From Gonocerus acuteangulatus (lineage: Eukaryota; Arthropoda; Insecta; Hemiptera; Coreidae): a stretch of 64,000 nucleotides of DNA. The position numbers and the translations under genes are program-made. The notes under the pieces were generated by a model, which ran no database searches, was not told the origin of the DNA, and saw only the letters and a list, made by a program, of their open reading frames with translations. Of the stretch, positions 57,009-64,000 are shown in pieces (position 1 is the first letter of the stretch; the number at the start of each line of letters is the position of its first letter). The stretch covers positions 80,668,214-80,732,213 of the forward strand of contig OX328126.1 of assembly GCA_946811695.1 (NCBI GenBank). Direction: 5' to 3'.

Positions 57009-57476
57009 CATTTCTAACAATGAATTGTTTTTCTTATTTTAATTAATCTGTTTTATTGTCAAATACATTATCCAAATATAAGCAATGAAAAAACAACAAG
57101 GAAAAAACAAACAAAAAGAACCGTTCGAATAAACGAAATTAATTACTTCAAAGTTTAAGCACTTATTTCTCCGATTGACATAGCCTAATCAAAAATTGTT
57201 TCAGAATCTTTTTTGTAGAACATTTAGTAAGCTTTCGCATGGTAACCCTCCGTTTGCCAATATTCCTAACCGTTTTCGAGATATTAGGGAATGTATACGA
57301 AGCTCCCAAAACATTTCATGTCTGTTAATAAAATATTTTATTCTTATCCTTCCTTAACTCCAAACTTAACCAAAATTTTAACATATTAGTTTTGATGAAA
57401 GTAGAACATGCAGGAGATGTTTCAACTGAATCCCATAATTCTAAGTACCAAAATCAAAGACAAAAGTCCGACTCGC

Positions 57477-58782
57477 AGGAACTGCGTCATCTTAGCGCGG
57501 TTCCAATTCATTTTTTTTTTTTTTTTTTTTTTTTTTTTGTTAACGGCGCATCTACATCTAGGTCATTAGCGCCGACATCCAGGGTGTAGCGAGGAATTTT
57601 ACCAGCGAGCCGTGGGATGATAAAATTCCTGCCGGAGGTTGGGAATCGAACCCACCATCTCCCGCTTATGAATCCAAGGCGCTAGCCATTAGACCACGGG
57701 AGACCCGGGTTCCTGTTCATATCCCTATTCTCTTTTGAAAAGCATAGAATAGAAACAGATAATATTTTCCTCGGCCTTTGTTCAAAGGGTTTTATGGCTA
57801 TACCTGGGTTTGGGTCCGCCAGACCCTGGAAACCTCTTCTACCGATACTTCATTTCATACGTTTCAATGAATGGGAAAATATCAAAAATTTTCACATATT
57901 CCTGTGTTCTTTTACTATAATAATAATTCTACAGATAAAATCAATTACAAAATAAAATAAAAAAACCAACAGCATAAAGGAAATTGAAAATATTCAAAAG
58001 ACGTCATCGAATCTTTTTCTCTTGGCAAGCTATATTTCTATGAATTGTTTTTCTTATTTTGCCTAATCTGTTTTATTGTAAAATACATTATCCAACTATA
58101 AGCAATTAAAAAATAACAAGGAATAAAAACAGACAAAAAGAACAGTTCGAATAAGCAAAATCAATTACTTTAATGCTTTAAGCACTTATTTCTCCGATTG
58201 ACATCGCCTAATCAAAACTTTCATTAGAACCTTTTTTGTAGAGCATTTAGTAAGCTTTCTAATGGTATTCTTTCGTTTACCAAGGTTCTCAACCTTTTTC
58301 GAGATATTAAGGAAAATATACAAAGTTACCAAAACTTTTTATGTCTGTTAATAAAATATTTTATTCTAACCCTTCCTTAACTCCAAACGTAACCAAAATT
58401 TCAACATATTAGTTTTAATGATAGTAAAACATGCAGAAAATGTTTCAACTGAATCCCATGATTCTAAGTACCCAAACCAAAAACGGTATTCAAAAACTAT
58501 TTTTCCAATTTTCTCAAAAACGGTTAAGGCTATCGCCTTGAAAATGGTTTCATTCGTTTTCCTAGCCAAAGAAGCCTATAAAACGAGTACTTACAAGCTT
58601 ATGAACTCAAAAACGTAAGCGTTACGATTATTTTTTGCGCGAATTTCGCCCCAAACGCCATCTTCCAGTGGGCGGATTTTGCTGGTTAACGAACTTGACC
58701 TTTCAAATCGGGCGACAGATTTTTGTACCAAATTTCATCAAAATCGGACCATTAGGGAGGCCAGAAATCCGCGAACAGACAA

Positions 58783-58819
<37 letters not shown>

Positions 58820-58955
58820 AATTTTAACCACCGTTATTTTCGGTCTCTAGGGGTTCTGAAACGCGAATGTTTCTAGTCGGCACTTCCGGATTGTTTCATT
58901 GTATCAACCGTATAAACGGGGTTCCTCCCTATCGGGGAGGGAGGAACCGCGCTAA
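57477..58955 (+). mobile_element. Nested H1 element with both ends (1.48 kb)
   Basis: It starts TCCGACTCGCAGGAACTGC and ends with the hairpin and GCGCTAA. It carries an S1 SINE near its start and (TA)n at 58790-58816. It lies head-to-tail with the other H1 segments of the array. Confidence 0.88.
57511..57707 (-). mobile_element. tRNA-derived SINE S1, second copy
   Basis: It is the reverse complement of the 13.0-kb copy with few differences. The tRNA-like head is at the right and a run of about 28 T (the A-tail) at the left. GGTTCC at 57499-57504 and 57708-57713, with the following bases partly matching, suggests a target duplication of up to 12 bp. Confidence 0.92.
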
Positions 58956-59615
58956 AAATAACAGTCCGAATAAGCGAAATGAATTACTTTAAAGTTTTAA
59001 GCACTTATTTCTCAGATTGACATCGCCTAATCAAAACTTTCATCAGAACCATTATTGTAGAGCATTTAGTAAGCTTTCTAATGGTAATCTTACGTTTCGC
59101 AAGATTCTCAACCTTTTTCGAAATATTAAGGAAAGTATACAAAGTTACCATAACTTTTTATGTCTGTTAATAAAATATTTTATTCTAACCCTTCCTAAAC
59201 TCCAAACGTAACGAAACTTTCAACATATTAGTTTTAATGAAAGTAGAACATGCAGAAAATGTTTCAACTGAATCCCATGATCCTAAGTACCCAAACCAAA
59301 AACGGTTTTCAAAAACTATTTTTCCAATTTTCTCGAAAACGGTTAAAGCTATCGCCTTTAAAATGGTTTCATTCGTTTTCCTAGCCCAAGAAGCCTATAA
59401 AACGAGTACTTACAAGCTTATGAACTCAAAAACGTAAGCGTTACGATTTTTTTTTTGCGCGAATTTCGCCCCAAACGCCATCTTCCAGTGGGCGGATTCT
59501 GCTGGTTAACGAACTTGACCTTTCAAATTGGACGACGGATTTTTGTACCAAATTTCATCACAGTCGGACCATTAGGGAAGCCAGAAATGAACGAACAGGC
59601 ATATATATGTATATG

Positions 59616-59697
<82 letters not shown>

Positions 59698-59700
<3 letters not shown>

Positions 59701-61415
59701 GGTGTCCCGTAAATGTCTAGTCATATTGAGAGGGGCGATAGAGGACCCTTAGGGGAACAAAAAATGTTCTATGACGATTTCCCGAATTCTCGCCCATAAG
59801 GGAGAAAACGTCGTTTTATTGTTTTATCGAGACAAACATGGTTTTTAAAAACATAATCGTTGTAGCTCCGTCCCAGGTGGTACTAGTAGAAAGGGAGTGA
59901 AACCAATCGAAAGCTGAGTAAATTTACTATAAGACTAGTTGGGAGTAAACGTAAAAATGAATGAATGTAAGTATGTATATCTTACAAAAAGAAGGCAATT
60001 CTAAATTTCCTGACATTTTATTGATATTTCTTTCCAGCGTTACTCCTCAATGGGCAGGATCTGAGATTTCCGGGTTTCAGAAAAACTTCTTCATTTAACC
60101 AGCTTTCCATTCATGTATCACAACCCTGTGTTATTGAAGTATTTGAACGGTTTAAGTACAAATGTTTAAAAAAAACATGGATCTGTGAAAAGAAAATTAT
60201 ATATTTTTCTTCAGTTTATTCAAAAAGCTGAAGGGAAATATTTATTTTTATAAATGTTTACATAAATGTTAAGTAAATATTTACTTAAATAATAAAAAAA
60301 AATTACTTGCACGAATATAAAAAAAATTCCTAAAACAGTAAATAAATAAAATACACATTTATTTTGAATTTGTTAATTCAGGTAACTAATACTGGGTCCA
60401 GGAGGCGGCCATTAAGGAACCCCAACCATACATTAACCACAAAAATTACTATTTTTACCTAGATCACGCATTTGAACACATTTTTACAGGTACTTATATT
60501 TAGAAAACAAATGCTTTACCTTAAATTAATACTGATGGCTACGCTTGTGAAACTCACTGGGATTCTGAGCCCATGCGTTTTCGTTGTGGTAATTAAAAAT
60601 TCTATCCCTCATAAATAATATGTACATAGTCCTGTAAAAATGTGTTCAAATGCGTGATATAGGTAAAAATAATAATTTTTGAGGTTTGTGTATGGTTGGG
60701 GTTCCTTAATGGCCGCCTCATGGACCCAGTATTAGTTACCTGAATTAATAAATTCAAAATAAATGTGTATTTTATTTATTTACTGTTTTAAGATTTTTTT
60801 TATATCCGTGGAAGTAATTTTTTTTATTCTTTTAAGTAAATATTTACTTAATATTTATGTAAACATTTATAAAAAAAATATTTCCCTTCAGCTTTTTGAA
60901 TAAATTGAAGAAAAAAATATAATTTTCTTTTCACAGATCCATGTTTTTTTTAAAACTTTTGTTCTTAAATCAAGTACTTCAATAACACAGGGTTGTGATA
61001 CATGAATGGAAAGCTGGTTAAATGAAGAAGTTTTTCTGAAACCCGGAAATCTCAGATCCTGCTTATTGAGGAGTAACGCTGGAAAGAAATATCAATAAAA
61101 TGTCAAGAAATTTAGAATTGCCTTCTTTTGGTAAGATATACATACTTACATTCATTCATTTTTACGTTTACGCTCAACTAGTCTTATAGTAAATTTACTC
61201 AACTTTCGATTGGTTTCACACCCTTTTTAGTAGTACCACCTGGGACGGAGCTACAACGATTATTCTTCTAAAAAGTACGTTTGTCTCGAAAAAACAATAA
61301 AACGACGTTTTCTCCCTTATGGGCGAGAATTCGGGAAATCGTCATAGAACATTTTTTGTTCCCCTAAAGGTCCTCTATCACCCCTCACAATATGACTAGA
61401 CATTTACGGGACACC

Positions 61416-61418
<3 letters not shown>
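59698..61418. mobile_element. Palindromic transposon: about 790-bp arms, 140-bp spacer
   Basis: It begins CAGGGTGTCCCGTAAATG and ends with the reverse complement. The arms 59698-60490 and 60631-61418 match nearly throughout. TA flanks each end inside a (TA)n tract, which suits the Tc1/mariner superfamily. Neither the arms nor the spacer (60491-60630) show a transposase frame. The inverted arrangement could fold into a hairpin or give double-stranded RNA if transcribed. Confidence 0.92.
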
Positions 61419-61472
<54 letters not shown>

Positions 61473-61608
61473 AATTTGAACCACCGTTATTTTCGGTCTC
61501 TAGGGGTTCTGAAACGCGAAATTTTCTAGTCGGCATTTCCGGATTGTTTCATTGTATCAACCTTATAAGCGGGGTTCCTCCCTATGGGGGAGGGAGGAAC
61601 CGCGCTAA

Positions 61609-61867
61609 AAGATTCTGTAGGCTGCCGAATCTCACAAAAGTTGTAACATTTAATCAGCTTTCCGATGGTATACTCAGAATTGATTTTATCTCTCAATTTC
61701 ATAATGTACTTGGAATTTTAGAGTGAAAAACATCAAATAAATAATAGTAGTATTATGTTTATTTTTTGTGATATCATCAGAAATAAATTAAAATTATTCT
61801 TGATGAAATTGATATTTAATGATTATAAAGTTCAATGCCTCTGGTACTGTTTCATCCCCCTCTTCAG
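61609..61867. repeat. 259-bp direct repeat, right copy
   Basis: It starts immediately after the H1 CTAA terminus and ends CTCTTCAG. Differences from the left copy: one A/T near 61744 and one A/C near 61861. Confidence 0.97.
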
Positions 61868-63018
61868 GGACTTGACACCTCCCCCTCTACCTCAGAGGTG
61901 GCAGGGCAGCACCAGGAGGATCCTGGATCTTGGAGAGGAGGCTTGTAGAAGCAGATGTATATTGTATATTAAATTGTAAATAAACTTTGTATATATTCGT
62001 TTAATTTAGTATTAAGTTGCCTTTAATTATACCAAAGAGACCTTTTGAGGGAAGATGTCGAAGGAAAAAATTTTAAAGAATGAAATAGCGAAAGCTTATT
62101 AGGAGAGATGGGCGGAGAAGGCTCCAGCTATTTCAATGGAACCAGGAGGATGAAACGGGACCCGCTCCACGGGTATGGAAATAGCCACTTCAACTCGAAA
62201 TAACGGTGAGAAATATGAAAATCCCTGGGGATATCGAAGATTAATCACATATTGCCTATGCTCAGGAATAAATTCCACCAGCCGATGCTTTTCTAAAAAT
62301 CTTCTGCCTTTGCTACAGAGCACAATCCGTGCACCTCCATTGTACAGGTCGTGGCAATGTGCAACTCACAGCGAAACGTACTTTGACAAATTGCACGGCT
62401 TACGAACATTTAAAAAAACAACATCAACTATCAAACTATATTGATAAAATATTAGCCGATGGCCCCAAACAAATAGCAAGACTTTTTGGAAGCGGGTGAA
62501 TTAATCAGCAAAATGTAATTAGTTCGACAATAACTAAAAACTAATTAAAATCAATATCACATCCAACGTTGCTCATTGAAGAGAAAGGCTCCTGACTTCA
62601 TTTATTTAAAAATAATTATTATTAAAAGACTCATGTTATGTTATTCTACTTCTTAATTTGAATATATGTATGTGCTAGCAAATAATCTTTGATCACAGAT
62701 TATTCGCTTCACTGAAGAATGGCATTAATGACCTAAACGTTTGACACGCCATAAAATAAAATAAATAAATAAAATAACATAAAATATCACATATTTTCAA
62801 ATATATTATATTACATGAAAGCAATTCTTCAATGCCCGAAGTGAGTGTCACTAACTCTGAGACATGCAATAAAGTTACTTTGCAACACGTATGGAACTTT
62901 GACCAATCCGTCTTGATTTGTCAAAAATACTATCACTTGATCCAATGAATAAAAATACTTCCAGATTTGAGGAGGTAATATTGGGATTGGGTTGAGGGGA
63001 AGTTACAATATGGTAATC

Positions 63019-63020
<2 letters not shown>
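61868..63020. other. No confident gene
   Basis: A minus-strand frame at about 62099-62375 (RRFLEKHRLVEFIPEHRQYV, then INLRYPQGFSYFSPLFRVEV) looks protein-like but matches no family I know and has no clear start. It could be a transposon or gene remnant. Confidence 0.3.
62712..62744 (+). ncRNA. Degenerate hammerhead-like core
   Basis: CTGAAGA, then ATGGCATTAATGACC, then TAAACGTTTG. The first half fits CUGANGA, but the second half has TAAA in place of GAAA, so it should be inactive. Downstream is a TAAAATAAATAAATAAAATA tail. It suggests a remnant of a Penelope-like element end. Confidence 0.35.

Positions 63021-63077
<57 letters not shown>
63021..63077. repeat. Poly(A), 57 bases
   Basis: An uninterrupted A-run. 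No retroposon body is recognised on its left side, so its origin is unclear. Confidence 0.97.
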
Positions 63078-63079
<2 letters not shown>

Positions 63080-63291
63080 CCGAATGCTTTTTCGAAAGAA
63101 TTGTCATCTTTGGGACTCGCTGATTTCAACTGATTATTTTAGCACCAATCCCAAAACGTGGTATCTCTCTCTCTTAACTTGGGGTAAACCCAGCCTTTGA
63201 AAACATTCAGTCACTAAAAAGCTGGATTGATTTCCAGGGTCAACAATCACTGTAACCTTCACTATAGTTATTATAATAATTAAAGCAGTTC

Positions 63292-63570
63292 CCAAGAACA
63301 CAGAGCCTACATCGTTACATTCCTAAGAACACAGAGCCTACATCGTTACATTCCTAAGAACACAGAGCCTACATCGTTACATTCCTAAGAACACAGAGCC
63401 TACATCGTTACATTCCAAGAACACAGAGCCTACATCGTTACATTCCTAAGAACACAGAGCCTACATCGTTACATTCCAAGAACACGGAGCCTACATCGTT
63501 ACATTCCTAAGAACACAGAGCCTACATCGTTACATTCCAAGAACACAGAGCCTACATCGTTACATTCCTA
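63292..63570. repeat. 30/31-bp minisatellite, 9 copies
   Basis: The unit AAGAACACAGAGCCTACATC, continuing GTTACATTCC, alternates in its later part between 31-bp (CCTAAG) and 30-bp (CCAAG) forms, giving a dimeric higher-order unit of about 61 bp. Confidence 0.97.
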
Positions 63571-64000
63571 AGTCTACCAGGTAATAATTACATTACCAGA
63601 TAAATTGTTTTATGATTAAGTTTCAAATCCGAGCATTTCTTAACAGACTCATCACGGTTTGAGGAATGCTTTGAGCTAAGCAAACTGAAACAGAGCAGCG
63701 CCTTTCTGTTTCCTTACACAACTACTAAATTCATTAAACGCTTTACAATTTTCTATGTTGTAAGTATTCCATGGCACAAGATACAAGAATTCACCAGATT
63801 CACATCATGAGATTGCAACATATCAAATGAAGAATAATAATCTCCTCATCTCAAGCTTATAAAACTAATACTACATGGCCTAGAATACTGGATTTTAATA
63901 TGTGAAAATATTCATTAGGACAGGTAAGTAAGTATAGCAACCTTCGGAAACAACATTTTCTGCATATCTATTTTGTTTTATATATATATATATATATATA
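63571..64000. other. No recognisable gene; (TA)n at the window end
   Basis: Unique sequence, then a (TA)n tract from 63979 to the edge. By analogy with other copies, a new H1/H2-type element may start beyond the edge. Confidence 0.4.

Larger units (their letters stand above)
54915..61608 (+). mobile_element. Composite H1 array with terminal TC...CTAA (6.7 kb)
   Basis: The left edge is an H1 5' end (TCCGACTCGCAGGAACTGC) and the right edge an H1 hairpin plus CGCGCTAA. Inside are a long H1 body collinear with 49.4-51.1 kb, a second captured mariner piece, a nested H1 (57477-58955), a truncated H1 from 58956, and a 1.7-kb palindromic transposon in its (TA)n core. The 259-bp direct repeats begin and end precisely at the array ends. 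No protein-coding gene is present. Confidence 0.85.

Noticed and set aside
61400..61470. Long terminal repeat retrotransposon end
   Set aside because: The ends CAGGGTGTCCC...GGGACACCCTG are inverted, not direct, and the target is TA.
62099..62323. 74-codon minus-strand frame with protein-like composition
   Set aside because: No family recognised and the upstream frame is closed by a stop; not enough to call a gene.

Overview
The window looks like intergenic or intronic DNA from a repeat-rich, AT-rich invertebrate genome, most likely an arthropod. The signs are eukaryotic retrotransposon relics, tRNA- and 5S-rRNA-derived SINEs, many terminal-inverted-repeat DNA transposons with clear target duplications, rolling-circle-like elements, and about 20 long (TA)n microsatellites. 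I cannot name the species. I found no complete host gene. The only possible trace of one is a 37-nt candidate exon at 24114-24150.

The main components are two related families of non-autonomous rolling-circle-like elements, called H1 and H2 here. Both start TCCG..CGCAGGA.CTGC and end in a short hairpin plus CTAA. Each carries its own sub-terminal inverted repeat (TTAGCGCGGTTCC in H1, TTAGCACTTTCC in H2), and most have a (TA)n tract inside. This layout matches the Helentron-associated (HINE/DINE-1-like) elements known from Drosophila and other animals. H1 lies at 3.0, 7.7-9.1, 10.0, 13.6-15.4, 15.7, 24.8-26.6, 30.7, 32.8, 37.4, 38.3-39.5, 49.4-51.9 and 54.9-61.6 kb. H2 lies at 4.5, 17.0-18.1, 26.8-29.7, 31.8-32.6 and 33.7-34.9 kb. 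Three satellites have grown inside these elements: 68 bp x13, 61 bp x26 and 143 bp x17.

Layout: 0-6 kb holds a 20-bp minisatellite and old H1/H2 scraps. 6.6-10.5 kb has MITEs, a long foldback element and the 68-bp satellite. 12-13.6 kb is a decayed LINE broken by a tRNA-SINE. 13.6-16.3 kb is H1 with a nested hAT. 17-18.3 kb is an H2 element inside a MITE, giving a readable empty-site comparison. 18.3-22.6 kb has a hAT with an exact 8-bp target duplication, a LINE reverse-transcriptase relic, a pogo-type element in (TA)n, and a foldback. 23.7 kb has a 5S SINE. 24-29.7 kb is mostly tandem arrays. 29.8 kb has a mariner relic. 31.3 kb has a foldback with a hammerhead-ribozyme-like core. 35-38 kb has a tRNA-SINE, a Penelope-like relic and a 5S SINE with target duplication. 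40.2-42.7 kb has two LINE ORF2 relics meeting at a 23-bp-arm palindrome. 43-48 kb is a cluster of foldbacks and MITEs, one a PIF/Harbinger-like element nested in another. 49.4-61.9 kb is a nested H1 array that captured mariner sequence, is flanked by 259-bp direct repeats, and contains a 1.7-kb near-perfect palindrome. The last 2 kb has poly(A) and a 31-bp minisatellite.

The picture is of transposons nesting in each other, with (TA)n cores of some elements serving as insertion sites for TA-targeting ones. Family names rest on reading motifs by eye. No database search was possible.
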